A DNA stretch of 64,000 nucleotides from JAPUEK01 sp963815355 (GTDB taxonomy: Bacteria > Pseudomonadota > Alphaproteobacteria > Rhodobacterales > Rhodobacteraceae): NCBI GenBank assembly GCA_963815355.1, contig CAWFGJ010000005.1:124001-188000 (forward strand). Direction: 5' to 3'. How positions within the stretch are numbered: position 1 is the first letter of the stretch; each line of letters begins with the position of its first letter. The notes below the pieces were generated by a model, which saw nothing but the letters and a program-made list of their open reading frames with translations, searched no databases and was not told the DNA's origin. The position numbers and the translations under genes were made by a program. Below, piece by piece: positions 9,123-17,943 of the stretch.

Positions 9123-9632
9123 ATGGCCGCGATCAAAGACCCCGAAAACACCATTATCCTTACGCTGAAAGATGGCGAAGTCGTCATCGAACTTCTGGCA
9201 GATGTAGCGCCCAAGCATGTCGAGCGTATGAAATCCCTCGCCCGTGCCAAAGCCTATGACAACGTGGCTTTCCACCGGGTGATCGAAGGCTTCATGGCCC
9301 AGACCGGCGATGTGGCCAACGGCAACATGGAAAAAGACTTTAACCTGCGCCGCGCAGGCACGGGTGGTTCCGAGCATCCGGACCTTCCGGCAGAATTCTC
9401 CAAACTGCCGCATGACCGGGGCAGCATCGGGGCGGCGCGTTCGTCCAACCCGAACTCGGCCAACTCGCAATTCTTCATCAACTTCAGCAACAACAGCTTC
9501 CTGAACGGCCAATACACCGTTTACGGTCGCGTGATTTCCGGGATGGAGCATGTCGACAAGATCGCGCGCGGCGAGCCGCCAGCCAACCCTGATCGCATGA
9601 TCACTGTCCGGGTGGCCGCAGATGTTCAATAA
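9123..9632 (+). CDS. Cyclophilin-type peptidyl-prolyl isomerase, cytoplasmic
   Basis: It catalyses cis-trans isomerisation of Xaa-Pro bonds. The product is 169 residues with no signal peptide, so it should be cytoplasmic. The cyclophilin core is present: YDNVAFHRVIEGFMAQTGD, then NSANSQFFINF and FLNGQYTVYGRVISGM. The ribosome site GGAGAA lies about 8 bases upstream of the ATG. Its last 11 bases overlap the start of a second cyclophilin gene that has a signal peptide. This is a tandem pair for two cell compartments, probably from duplication. Confidence 0.93.
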   Translation: MAAIKDPENTIILTLKDGEVVIELLADVAPKHVERMKSLARAKAYDNVAFHRVIEGFMAQTGDVANGNMEKDFNLRRAGTGGSEHPDLPAEFSKLPHDRGSIGAARSSNPNSANSQFFINFSNNSFLNGQYTVYGRVISGMEHVDKIARGEPPANPDRMITVRVAADVQ

Positions 9633-10191
9633 ACTGACCCTCGCCGCCCTGTTGCTGGCCGCTGCCCCCGCCTTCGCCGAAGGCGACGGGCCGGGCCCGA
9701 ACCTTGTGATCGACGTGACCGGTGTGGCCAACGGCCAGATCGTCATTGATCTGAACGCCGAGGCCGCCCCCAAGCACGTCGCCCAGATCGTGGCCCTTGC
9801 CAAATCTGGCGCCTATGACGGGGTCATCTTTCACCGCGTGATCGACGGCTTCATGGCGCAGACCGGCGATATTGCAAATGGCAAGGCCGGTGCTGACAAC
9901 ACGATGGCGGGTATGGGTGGCTCGACCATGCCGAACATCCCGGCTGAGTTCTCGGACCTGCCGTTTGAACGCGGCACCGTCGGCATGGCCCGCTCGCAAG
10001 ACATGGATTCGGCCAACAGCCAGTTCTTTATCATGTTTGCGCCGGGTGATTTCCTGAACGGCCAATACACCGTCTTTGGCAAAGTGATTTCCGGCATGGA
10101 AATCGTTGATGCCATCAAGCGCGGCGAAGGCCAGAACGGCGAGGTCACCGCCCCGGCGGACGTCATGGCGAAAGTCACCGTCAAAGAATGA
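9622..10191 (+). CDS. Cyclophilin-type peptidyl-prolyl isomerase, exported
   Basis: This second cyclophilin starts inside the first (11-base overlap) and is therefore likely translationally coupled. The product is 189 residues. Residues 1-20 form a signal peptide ending AFA before EGDG, placing it in the periplasm. The core motifs mirror the neighbour: YDGVIFHRVIDGFMAQTGD, NSQFFIMFAPGDFLNGQY and FGKVISGMEIVDAI. It probably assists folding of exported proteins. A strong hairpin follows the stop codon. Confidence 0.93.
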   Translation: MFNKLTLAALLLAAAPAFAEGDGPGPNLVIDVTGVANGQIVIDLNAEAAPKHVAQIVALAKSGAYDGVIFHRVIDGFMAQTGDIANGKAGADNTMAGMGGSTMPNIPAEFSDLPFERGTVGMARSQDMDSANSQFFIMFAPGDFLNGQYTVFGKVISGMEIVDAIKRGEGQNGEVTAPADVMAKVTVKE

Positions 10192-10210
10192 TCCCCAGCG
10201 GATCAGATGC

Positions 10211-10238
10211 AAAAAGGGGGCCGCTTGGCCCCCTTTTT
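10211..10238. terminator. Bidirectional terminator after the cyclophilin pair
   Basis: A perfect 12-bp stem, AAAAAGGGGGCC at 10211-10222 with GGCCCCCTTTTT at 10227-10238, has a GCTT loop. The A run and T run make it usable from both strands; the convergent gene ends at its right edge. Confidence 0.9.
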
Positions 10239-10732
10239 CATTTTGAACAGGATTTGAAGGTAAACTGATCCCAAGGCTCTTCGCCCGGCGCGCTGAACAC
10301 CGCATAGCGCAGCTTGCGCCCGACATCCGACAGAATCAGGCTTTGCGGGGCAGGTTCATCGAACATCGGGGTGTAATCGACCTTGCCGTCCACCAGCGCA
10401 TAGACCACGCCCTCCCAGACCTGACAGTCCTCGGCCACCGCGTCGTCCAGCGGTGCATCCTCGGGCCCCGGTCGGGCGCACCCCAGAAACAAGCGCCCCA
10501 CATCGCGGCTGGTGCCCATGTTCTCGTCAATCTCGCCCCACAGTACCCGGCCATCTGGCAGGGGCATCTCCATGACATGCTTGGTCATCGCGGCCTGCTC
10601 CCAGCTTTCCGCCGGACGAAACCGCAACTCCAACCCGGTCACCGCATCTGCATAGACCGCATCCTGCATCAGACAGCCTTCCGCCAAGGCAGGGCAGGGT
10701 GCCAGCGCCAGAACCAAAGCAGCAAGCCTCAT
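10238..10732 (-). CDS. Exported protein of unknown function
   Basis: The product is 164 residues with a signal peptide (hydrophobic 3-14, ALA before E18). Four cysteines in the mature part (C20, then near 85, 103 and 162) suggest disulfides in the periplasm. I recognise no domain. Its ATG overlaps the tyrS stop by four bases (ATGA), so it would be cotranslated with tyrosyl-tRNA synthetase. Its stop lies at the edge of the strong terminator shared with the cyclophilin pair. Confidence 0.75.
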   Translation of the reverse strand: MRLAALVLALAPCPALAEGCLMQDAVYADAVTGLELRFRPAESWEQAAMTKHVMEMPLPDGRVLWGEIDENMGTSRDVGRLFLGCARPGPEDAPLDDAVAEDCQVWEGVVYALVDGKVDYTPMFDEPAPQSLILSDVGRKLRYAVFSAPGEEPWDQFTFKSCSK

Positions 10733-11980
10733 CCCAGCACCACCAGCGCATGCCGCTTCTTGCCCGCGGTCAGCTTCATCGGCGCGGCCAGATCCTCGGC
10801 CCCGTAGCGCAGCCCCGCATCCGTCACCACCGCGTCATTGACCCGCGCGCCACCCTCCAGGATCAGCCGCTTGGCATCCTTGCCAGACCCGGCCAGCCCC
10901 GCCTTCACAAACAACTGCACAATGCCCAAGCCCTCTGCCGCCTCCGCCGCCGAGACGGTGATCGTCGGCAGGTCCTCGCCCACGCCACCGCGCTCAAACA
11001 CCTCGCGCGCCGTGGCCTCAGCCGCCTGCGCCGCTGCCGCCCCATGCAAAAGCGTGGTCACCGCGTTGGCCAGCACGATCTTGGCCTCGTTGATCTCGGC
11101 CCCTTCCAGCGCGCCCAGACGGTCGCACTCTTCCAGCGGCATCTCGGTGTACAGCTTCAGGAACCGGCCCACATCGGCATCGGTGGTGTTGCGCCAGTAT
11201 TGCCAGAACTCATAGGGCGCGAACATGTCGCCATTCAGCCAGACCGCGCCATTCTGCGACTTGCCCATCTTCTTGCCATCGCTGGTGGTCAGCAGATGCG
11301 AGGTCAGCCCATAGACCTCATGGTCGATCACCCGGCGCGTCAGGTCCACGCCGTTGACGATATTGCCCCACTGATCCGACCCGCCCATCTGCACCAGACA
11401 GCCATAGCGGCGGTTCAGCTCCAGAAAGTCATAGGCCTGCAAGATCATGTAGTTGAACTCAAGGAAGGACAGCGATTGCTCCCGATCCAGCCGTGATTTC
11501 ACCGATTTCAAACGACAACATACGGTTGACCGAGAAATGCCGCCCGATGTCGCGCAGAAAGCCAAGGTAGTTCAGATCATCCAGCCACTCGGCGTTGTTG
11601 ACCATCACCGCATCATTCGGCCCGTCGCCAAACGAGACATAGGGCGAGAATGCCCGCTTGATCCCGGCGATATTGTCGTCGATCTGCGCGTTGGTCAGCA
11701 GCGGGCGCTCATCGGCGCGAAAGCTGGGGTCGCCGACCTTGGTGGTGCCGCCGCCCATCAGAACGATCGGCTTGCCGCCGCACTTCTGCAACCAGCGCAG
11801 CATCATGATCTGGATAAGGCTGCCCACATGCAACGACTTGGCCGTTGCATCAAAGCCGATATAGCCCGGCACGACCCCTTTGACCAAAGCCTCGTCAAGC
11901 GCCTGATAATCGGTGCAGTCGGCGACAAAGCCGCGCTCGAACATCACACGCAGGAATTCAGATTTCGGATGGTAGGTCAT
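10729..11980 (-). pseudogene. tyrS: Tyrosyl-tRNA synthetase, reading frame broken by one base
   Basis: The enzyme charges tRNA-Tyr. Two minus-strand frames together make a full TyrS of about 416 residues. The first begins MTYHPKSEF at 11980, contains the HIGH-like HVGS and reads to NRMLSFE. The second continues SVKSRLDREQ, with GSDQWGNIVNG, the KMSKS-like KMGKS and a C-terminal S4 RNA-binding domain. The junction has one extra A in a three-A run (plus-strand T at 11506-11508). Without it the frames join exactly. All other motifs are intact. Since TyrS is normally essential, this is either a sequence error or a recent break backed by a second synthetase elsewhere. I mark it as broken because of the sequence as given. 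Confidence 0.92.
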
Positions 11981-12037
11981 GGGGTGCTCATGCTTTAAGG
12001 TGGCGCAGGTATATCGAGGCAAGGGGCCAAGGGAAAG

Positions 12038-13132
12038 ATGCAGAAAGCCGGGGCGATCTGGGCTTTGGGGGCGATGTCGGGCACCTCGCTGGATGGGGTG
12101 GACGCCGCCATGCTGCGCACCGATGGCGTCACAATCACCGAATTCGGCCCCGACGCCTATCGCCCCTATACCGAGGCAGAGCGCGCGGTGATCCGCGCCG
12201 CCTTTGGCCGCTGGCCGGGCGAGGCGGGGGTGCAAGCCGCGGCGGAACTGGTGGAAAACGCCCATACTGAGGTGCTGGCGCGCTTTACCGGTGTGGATCT
12301 GGTGGGCTTTCACGGCCAGACACTTGCGCATGACCCACGCGGGCGCGGCACGCATCAGGCCGGCAACGGCGCTGTGCTGGCCGAGGTGCTGGGCCTGCCG
12401 GTCGTCTGGGATTTCCGCAGCTCGGACGTGGCCTTGGGTGGGCAGGGCGCACCCTTGGCCCCGTTCTTTCACTTTGCCTGCGCGAAATGGATGGGCGCAA
12501 CTGCCCCCGTGGCCTTTCTGAACATGGGCGGCGTGGGCAATCTGACTTGGGTGGACCCAACCGCCGCCAGCCCCGATAGCCCCGGCGCGCTATTGGCCTT
12601 TGACACCGGCCCCGCCAATGCGCCTGTGAATGACCTGATGCAAAGCCGCCTTGACCTGCCGCAAGACGAAGGCGGCGCACTGGCCGCCACGGGCCGCGTC
12701 GACGAACGCCTTGTCCAAGCCTTCCTCGCCCAACCATATTTCCACAAAATGCCGCCGAAGTCCTTGGACCGGAACGATTTTCAACGGTTCTTGCGCAAGA
12801 TCCACCCGCTGTCGAACGCCGATGCGGCCGCTACCCTGACCGCAATCGCCGCCGCCTCTGTCGCCAAAGGGGCCGAGCATTTCCCCGCCCCCGTCTCGCG
12901 CGTGCTGGTCACCGGTGGGGGGCGCCACAACGAAAGCCTGATGGCCTCCCTCGCGCATCGCATGAGCTGTCCCGTAGAACCCATTGAGATCGCAGGGCTA
13001 AACGGTGACATGCTAGAGGCGCAGGCCTTCGCCTATCTGGCGGTGCGCGTCGCACGCGGCCTGCCGACCTCTTGCGCCACCACCACCGGGGTGCCCGCGG
13101 CCGTTGGCGGCGGGCAGATCAGCCGGCCCTAA
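12038..13132 (+). CDS. anmK: Anhydro-N-acetylmuramic acid kinase
   Basis: The enzyme opens and phosphorylates 1,6-anhydro-MurNAc to MurNAc 6-phosphate in peptidoglycan recycling. The protein has 364 residues. GAMSGTSLDGVD at 11-22 is the N-terminal signature of the family, followed by GFHGQTLAHDP, NMGGVGNLTW, FDTGPANAPVNDL and the C-terminal VTGGGRHNESLM. It is divergent from tyrS with a 57-base gap. Its stop codon overlaps that of the convergent nucleoside hydrolase. Confidence 0.95.
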   Translation: MQKAGAIWALGAMSGTSLDGVDAAMLRTDGVTITEFGPDAYRPYTEAERAVIRAAFGRWPGEAGVQAAAELVENAHTEVLARFTGVDLVGFHGQTLAHDPRGRGTHQAGNGAVLAEVLGLPVVWDFRSSDVALGGQGAPLAPFFHFACAKWMGATAPVAFLNMGGVGNLTWVDPTAASPDSPGALLAFDTGPANAPVNDLMQSRLDLPQDEGGALAATGRVDERLVQAFLAQPYFHKMPPKSLDRNDFQRFLRKIHPLSNADAAATLTAIAAASVAKGAEHFPAPVSRVLVTGGGRHNESLMASLAHRMSCPVEPIEIAGLNGDMLEAQAFAYLAVRVARGLPTSCATTTGVPAAVGGGQISRP

Positions 13133-14064
13133 AGCCGCGCCAACCGCTCGGTCAGCAAGGCGAAGAACCCGTCCGCATCCACATCCCCAATGAACATCGC
13201 ATTGGCCGTGCGCTTGGTAACACCCCACCAATCGGCCACGGTCATCCCCAGCGTCAGCTCGGATTTCGTCTCGATCTCCACATTGATCCGCCGCCCGCTG
13301 AACAGCTCGGGCTTCAACAGCCAAGCGATCACGGTGGGATCATGGAGCGGGCCGCCATTGCTGCCGTATTTCGCCACGTCAAACCGCTCAAAGAAATCGG
13401 CCCATGCGGCGGCGACCCGGCCAACTTCGGTTCCCATTGCACGAAACGCGTCGATCCGATCTTTGGTCGTCAACAACTTATGCGTGACATCCAGCGGCAT
13501 GATCACCAGTGGGATGCCAGATTTCAACACGATTTCCGCCGCTTCCGGGTCGACGTAGATGTTGAACTCTGCTGCGGGCGTGATGTTGCCCACCTCAAAA
13601 TAGGCCCCCCCCATCAGCACGATTTCCTGCACCCGCCCCACCACATCGGGGGCCTGCAAGAAGGCCTGCGCCAGGTTGGTCAGCGGCCCAAGGGCGCAGA
13701 GCGTCACCGTCCCCGCAGGCTCCCGCCGCAAGGTTTCAATCAGGAACGCCACCGCCGTCTGCGCCTGCACCGGCATTGTGGGCTCAACCAGATCCGGGCC
13801 ATCCAGCCCGGTTTTGCCATGCACATGCTCTGCCGTGACCAGATCGCGCTTCAATGGGGCGGCACATCCGGCAAACACCGGCACGCCGCGCCGCCCGGCC
13901 AGTTCACAGATGATCCGGGCATTGCGGACGGTCAGGGTCAAAGGCACATTGCCCGCCACCGCCGTCACCCCCAATACCTCCAACTCGGGTGAGCCAAAGG
14001 CCAAAAGCATCGCAAAAGCGTCGTCCTGTCCGGGGTCTGTGTCTATGATGATCTTGCGCGCCAT
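13129..14064 (-). CDS. Inosine/uridine-preferring nucleoside hydrolase family protein
   Basis: It hydrolyses the N-glycosidic bond of ribonucleosides to base and ribose. The protein has 311 residues, typical of the family. The N-terminal DTDPGQDDA at 8-16 is the calcium-binding signature. NPxxN-type context appears as ALGPLTNLAQAF, and EFNIYVDPEAAE and the C-terminal HDPTVIAW are the other hallmark segments. Substrate preference cannot be told from the sequence. The stop overlaps the anmK stop by three bases. No nucleoside transporter is adjacent, so the gene stands alone. Confidence 0.93.
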   Translation of the reverse strand: MARKIIIDTDPGQDDAFAMLLAFGSPELEVLGVTAVAGNVPLTLTVRNARIICELAGRRGVPVFAGCAAPLKRDLVTAEHVHGKTGLDGPDLVEPTMPVQAQTAVAFLIETLRREPAGTVTLCALGPLTNLAQAFLQAPDVVGRVQEIVLMGGAYFEVGNITPAAEFNIYVDPEAAEIVLKSGIPLVIMPLDVTHKLLTTKDRIDAFRAMGTEVGRVAAAWADFFERFDVAKYGSNGGPLHDPTVIAWLLKPELFSGRRINVEIETKSELTLGMTVADWWGVTKRTANAMFIGDVDADGFFALLTERLARL

Positions 14065-14192
14065 TGGTCTACTCCTGCTTGGGCATATCCAAATCGGAAC
14101 CCGTCGGCGAAGTCCATCACAGAAAGGTCAGTCTTGCTGACATTATTGTGTGTCTTCATGCAACAGCGACAAAAATGCGTCATAATAGACCG

Positions 14193-14216
14193 GCGGGCGC
14201 CCAGTCGGGCGCCCGC
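14193..14216 (-). terminator. Hairpin after the iron-type binding protein gene
   Basis: A perfect 10-bp GC-rich stem, GCGGGCGCCC at 14193-14202 with GGGCGCCCGC at 14207-14216, has an AGTC loop. It lies 20 bases past the stop of the gene at 14236. No T run directly follows, so its strength is uncertain. Confidence 0.55.
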
Positions 14217-14235
14217 TTTGGCCGTAGCGCCCGCC

Positions 14236-15237
14236 TTAACCGTCGAAATCGACCGTTTCTGTCAGCTTCAGCGCCTCTGGCCGTCCCTTGGCAATCTCAG
14301 TCAGGCTCAGCCCATCGGCAGTGAAATCGCCCCAGCTTTTGACCAGTTCCGACCGCTCCACCCCCGGCTTGACCGGGAACTCGTTGTTGGTCTCGGCATA
14401 GATGCGCTGTGCTTCGTCCGACGACAGCCACTCCATCAGCTTCAGCGCGGCGTCATGATGCGGGGCGGCCTTCGTCATCGCCACGCCCGAGATGTTCAGA
14501 TGCGTGCCGCCGTCATCAAAGACCGGGAAAACGATCCGCACCGAATTGGCCCATTCCACCTGCTCGGCATCCGACAACATCTCGCCCATGTAATAGGTGT
14601 TGCCCAACGAGATATCGCACTGCCCGGCCCAGATCGCCTTGACCTGATCGCGGTCCCCGCCCTCTGGCTTGCGCGCCAGATTGGCCTTCTGCCCGGCAAG
14701 CCAGTTTGAAGTATACTCCGCCCCGTGATGGGCCAGCATCGCCGAGGTCAACGCCACATTGTAATCCGACAGACCCGACCGCGTGCAGATCCGCCCCTTC
14801 CACTTCGGATCGGCCAGATCCTCATAAGTGGTGACCTCCCCATCCTTGACCCGCTCTTTGCTGGCATAGACGATCCGGGCGCGGGTGGTCAGACCGAACC
14901 ACTGGTTTGCGGGGTCACGAAACGCCGCCGGAATATTGGCCTCCAACACCGCCGAGGTGACAGGCTGGGTCACGCCCGCCTCCACCACCTGCATCAGCCG
15001 CGCGATGTCTACCGTCAGCACCAGATCGGCGGGCGACCGGTCGCCCTCGGCCACCAGACGCTCTGACATGCCCTTGTCAACAAAGGCCACATTGGTGGTT
15101 ATTCCGGTCTCTGCGGTAAAGGCATCCAACAATGGCTGAATCAACTCCGGCTGGCGATGGGAGTAGATGTTCACCTCCTCCGCCAAAGCGGGCAGGGCGA
15201 CAGAACACAAGCCAAGGGCAAGAACGGTAAGACGCAT
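14236..15237 (-). CDS. Fe(3+) ABC transporter substrate-binding protein (FbpA/FutA type)
   Basis: This is a periplasmic binding protein for ferric iron import. The product is 333 residues with a signal peptide cleaved after ALA19. The mature protein starts EEVNIYSHRQ and holds the tyrosine pair Y215-Y216 in GNTYYMGE, a hallmark iron-ligand pair of FbpA-type proteins. Y5 of the mature start region and H27 are other possible ligands. No permease or ATPase genes are nearby, so it is an orphan and would share a transporter encoded elsewhere. The ribosome site AAAGGAG precedes the ATG, and a palindrome of iron-regulator type lies upstream. Confidence 0.9.
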   Translation of the reverse strand: MRLTVLALGLCSVALPALAEEVNIYSHRQPELIQPLLDAFTAETGITTNVAFVDKGMSERLVAEGDRSPADLVLTVDIARLMQVVEAGVTQPVTSAVLEANIPAAFRDPANQWFGLTTRARIVYASKERVKDGEVTTYEDLADPKWKGRICTRSGLSDYNVALTSAMLAHHGAEYTSNWLAGQKANLARKPEGGDRDQVKAIWAGQCDISLGNTYYMGEMLSDAEQVEWANSVRIVFPVFDDGGTHLNISGVAMTKAAPHHDAALKLMEWLSSDEAQRIYAETNNEFPVKPGVERSELVKSWGDFTADGLSLTEIAKGRPEALKLTETVDFDG

Positions 15238-15251
15238 ATCGATGACTCCTT

Positions 15252-15294
15252 TAGTCAGGTATTTCCCGCGTTAAACCTGACTATTTTACTCAGG
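15252..15294 (-). promoter_or_regulatory. Palindromic operator, probably iron-responsive
   Basis: CCTGACTATTTTACTCAGG at 15276-15294 is an inverted repeat CCTGA-N9-TCAGG. Its core TGA-N9-TCA equals the published RirA iron-box layout, and IscR-type iron boxes of Rhodobacterales may be similar. A second half, TAGTCAGG at 15252-15259, pairs with CCTGACTA at 15276-15283. The site lies 39-57 bases upstream of an iron-binding protein gene. Iron control is inferred from this match plus gene content. Confidence 0.6.
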
Positions 15295-15330
15295 TCAATA
15301 CCCGCACCTCACCGCGGTCATCATCTTGGC

Positions 15331-16194
15331 CTAAATACTCCCGCCGGAGGCGTCTTTCTTCCTTGCCTTCTCCTCAGCCTTGGCGCGGTTCCAAAGCGCG
15401 TCCATCTCTGCCAGATCGCTTTGCGCCGGGGCCTTGCCCGCCTCGGCCAGCCAATCCTCTATGCGGGCAAAGCGCCGTGAAAACTTGGCATTGGCCGCGC
15501 GCAGGGCCTCTTCGGGGTCCACCTTCAAGTGCCGCGCCAGATTGGCCATCACGAACAACAGATCGCCCAATTCTTCCGTCACCTCGTCCTGCGTCAAGCG
15601 GTCGCGCGCCTCAACCAACTCGCCCGCCTCCTCGGCGATCTTGTCGACCACCTCGGCGGTCGAGGGCCAGTCAAACCCCACCCGCGCCGTGCGCCCCTGC
15701 AACTTCACCGCCCGCGTCAACCCCGGCAAGCCCAGGGCCACCCCGTCCAGCACCCGTACCCTGTTGGCCCCCCGTTCCGCCGCCTTGATCCGCTCCCAAT
15801 CGGCGGTCTGCTGCTCGGGCGACTTGTCGCGGCTTTCGGTCCCAAAGACATGCGGATGGCGTGCCACCATCTTGTCGGAAATCGCCCGCACCACCGCGTC
15901 AAAGCCAAACAGCCCGGCCTCTTCGGCCATTTGCGCGTGATAGACCGTCTGCAGCAGCAGGTCGCCCAATTCGCCCGGCAACTCCTCCCAAGCCTGCCGT
16001 TCGATGGCGTCGGCCACCTCATAAGCCTCTTCAACCGTATAGGGCGCGATGCTGGAAAAACTTTGCGCGATGTCCCAGGGGCAGCCGGTTTTTGGGTCGC
16101 GCAATCGGCGCATGATCTCCAACAAGCGCGGCATTCCGCCGTCGGGGTTCCGTACAAGCTGATCGGAAGCATCGTCAGAATGGGGCAGGGGCAT
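15331..16194 (-). CDS. mazG: Nucleoside triphosphate pyrophosphohydrolase MazG
   Basis: It hydrolyses (d)NTPs to NMP and pyrophosphate as a housecleaning enzyme. The product is 287 residues with two MazG modules. The first has CPWDIAQ and the metal-binding EEAYE (E55, E56, E59). The second has EEAGELVEA and EELGDLLF near residues 200-230. The ATG at 16194 has GAGGG 8 bases upstream. It is divergent from the M20 peptidase gene and sits in a low-gap region with the iron-binding protein gene, with no functional link visible. Confidence 0.94.
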   Translation of the reverse strand: MPLPHSDDASDQLVRNPDGGMPRLLEIMRRLRDPKTGCPWDIAQSFSSIAPYTVEEAYEVADAIERQAWEELPGELGDLLLQTVYHAQMAEEAGLFGFDAVVRAISDKMVARHPHVFGTESRDKSPEQQTADWERIKAAERGANRVRVLDGVALGLPGLTRAVKLQGRTARVGFDWPSTAEVVDKIAEEAGELVEARDRLTQDEVTEELGDLLFVMANLARHLKVDPEEALRAANAKFSRRFARIEDWLAEAGKAPAQSDLAEMDALWNRAKAEEKARKKDASGGSI

Positions 16195-16248
16195 TGCCGA
16201 TCCCTCGCAATTAAGATTTGATCAAAGGGCAAAGAACAGGAGTCCCCC

Positions 16249-17412
16249 ATGCCCGTCCTCAACCGTATCGCCGCTTATGCCGAGGAAATGAAGGGCTGGC
16301 GTCACCATCTTCACGCCCATCCCGAACTGGGCTTTGAGTGCCACAACACCGCCAGCTGGATCGCCGAGCGCCTGAAAGAGATCGGCGTCGATGAGATTCA
16401 CCCCGCAATTGCCAAGACCGGCATCGTGGCGATCATCAACGGCACCGGCCCCGGCCCGACCATCGGCCTGCGCGCCGACATGGATGCGCTGCCCATCGAA
16501 GAGATGACCGGCGCGCCCTATGCCTCGACCATCAAGGGCAAGATGCACGCCTGCGGCCATGACGGCCATGTCACCATGCTGCTGGGGGCCGCCAAATACC
16601 TGGCCGAGACCCGGCGCTTTTCGGGCCGCGTGGCGCTTTTGTTCCAACCTGCCGAAGAAGACGGCGGCGGCGGGCAGGTCATGGTGCAGGAAGGCGTCAT
16701 GGACCGTTTTGACATCACGCAGGTCTACGGCATCCACAACGCGCCCAACATCGCCTTTGGCCATTTCCTGACCAACCCTGATGCGCTGATGGCCTCGGTC
16801 GATACGGCCTTTGTCTATCTGACCGGCCAAGGCGGCCACGGAGCGAACCCGCATGAATGTGTCGACCCGGTCGTGGCCGTTGTCGGCATGGTGCAGGCGC
16901 TGCAAACCATCATCCCCCGCAACGTCTATGCGTTGGATGAAGCGGTCTTGTCCGTCACCCAGATCCACACCGGCACCGCGTCAAACATCATCCCCGAAGA
17001 GGCGATGTTCTGCGCCACCATCCGCTGCTTCAAACCGGATGTGCGCGCGCTGCTGAAAAAGCGGTTCTACGAGATCGTCGAAGGCCATGCCGCCGCCTAC
17101 GGTGTCAAGGCGCGCATCGACTATGACTGGGGCTACCCGGCCACCATCAACCACGCCGAAAATGCCGCCTTCGCCACCGAGGTCGCCATCGAAATCTCGG
17201 GGGCCGACGCTGTCGACGGCCATTCCGTGCGCGAGATGGGGTCTGAAGATTTCTCCTACATGCTCGAATCGCGCCCCGGCGCCTATCTGTTCCTCGGCAC
17301 CGGGCCGGGGGCAGGGCTGCATCACGCCGCCTATGACTTCAATGATGAGGCAGCCCCGGTAGGGGCCAGCTTCTTTGCCCGTCTGGTCGAACGCGCCCAG
17401 CCCTTGGCCTAA
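16249..17412 (+). CDS. M20 family amidohydrolase (hippurate hydrolase type)
   Basis: This is a metal-dependent hydrolase that removes N-acyl or N-carbamoyl groups from amino acids. The protein has 387 residues. Metal-site motifs are in order: RADMDALPI, HACGHDGHVTML, PAEEDGGGG, GIHNAP and the C-terminal SEDFSYML. The dimerisation domain lies at about 185-295 with GGHGANPHE. The ribosome site CAGGAGTC is close to the ATG. The subfamily includes hippurate hydrolase, IAA-amino acid hydrolase and N-acetyl-amino acid deacetylases; the true substrate cannot be set from sequence. Confidence 0.92.
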   Translation: MPVLNRIAAYAEEMKGWRHHLHAHPELGFECHNTASWIAERLKEIGVDEIHPAIAKTGIVAIINGTGPGPTIGLRADMDALPIEEMTGAPYASTIKGKMHACGHDGHVTMLLGAAKYLAETRRFSGRVALLFQPAEEDGGGGQVMVQEGVMDRFDITQVYGIHNAPNIAFGHFLTNPDALMASVDTAFVYLTGQGGHGANPHECVDPVVAVVGMVQALQTIIPRNVYALDEAVLSVTQIHTGTASNIIPEEAMFCATIRCFKPDVRALLKKRFYEIVEGHAAAYGVKARIDYDWGYPATINHAENAAFATEVAIEISGADAVDGHSVREMGSEDFSYMLESRPGAYLFLGTGPGAGLHHAAYDFNDEAAPVGASFFARLVERAQPLA

Positions 17413-17472
17413 GCGGCCCCTTGCAAGACCAAAGGCGCGGCTGCAGAGTCGCGCCTTTCACCGGAGGTTCCG

Positions 17473-17874
17473 ATGCGTCTTGCCCTTGCCCTTTGCCTGC
17501 TTGCCAGCCCCGCTCTGGCCGATGATTACATCGCCTTCCATTCCCCGTCGGGGAACATCCAATGCGCCATCGCCACGGGCGATTATTCCTTTCTGCGCTG
17601 CGATATGCGCGACCTGACGCTCAGCTTTACCCAAGGCCCCGCCGATTGCGAATTTGACTGGGGCAATTCCTTTGCGGTCGAAGAAACCTCGACCAAGGGC
17701 TATCTCGCCTGCGTGTCTGACAGCGTGTCCGACAGCGCGGGGATGGAACTGGGCTACGGCGCGACCGTCACCCTTGGCGGCTATACCTGCACCTCAGCCA
17801 AGTCCGGCATGACCTGCCAGAACAGCCTTGGCCACGGCTTTTCCCTAAGCAAAGCCCGCCAATCCTTCTTTTGA
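17473..17874 (+). CDS. Small secreted protein (DUF6636-like)
   Basis: The product is 133 residues with a signal peptide of 16 residues ending ALA before DDYI. The mature part has six cysteines (near 35, 43, 59, 77, 101 and 110) that probably form disulfides, and the sequence FHSPSGNIQCAI is typical of a family of small exported proteins of unknown function. The ATG has GGAGG 5 bases upstream. It follows the amidohydrolase by 60 bases on the same strand. The domain name is a resemblance, not a firm call. Confidence 0.75.
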   Translation: MRLALALCLLASPALADDYIAFHSPSGNIQCAIATGDYSFLRCDMRDLTLSFTQGPADCEFDWGNSFAVEETSTKGYLACVSDSVSDSAGMELGYGATVTLGGYTCTSAKSGMTCQNSLGHGFSLSKARQSFF

Positions 17875-17943
17875 TCAAAATCTTCTGGCCTTTGAACGCG
17901 CTTGGTCTATGGTCAGCTTCAGCCTATTGACTGGAGATTCAAT

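Noticed and set aside
16217..16226. Palindrome TTTGATCAAA upstream of the M20 gene
   Set aside because: Only ten bases, lacks the N4 spacer of an FNR box, and overlaps the leader; chance is likely.
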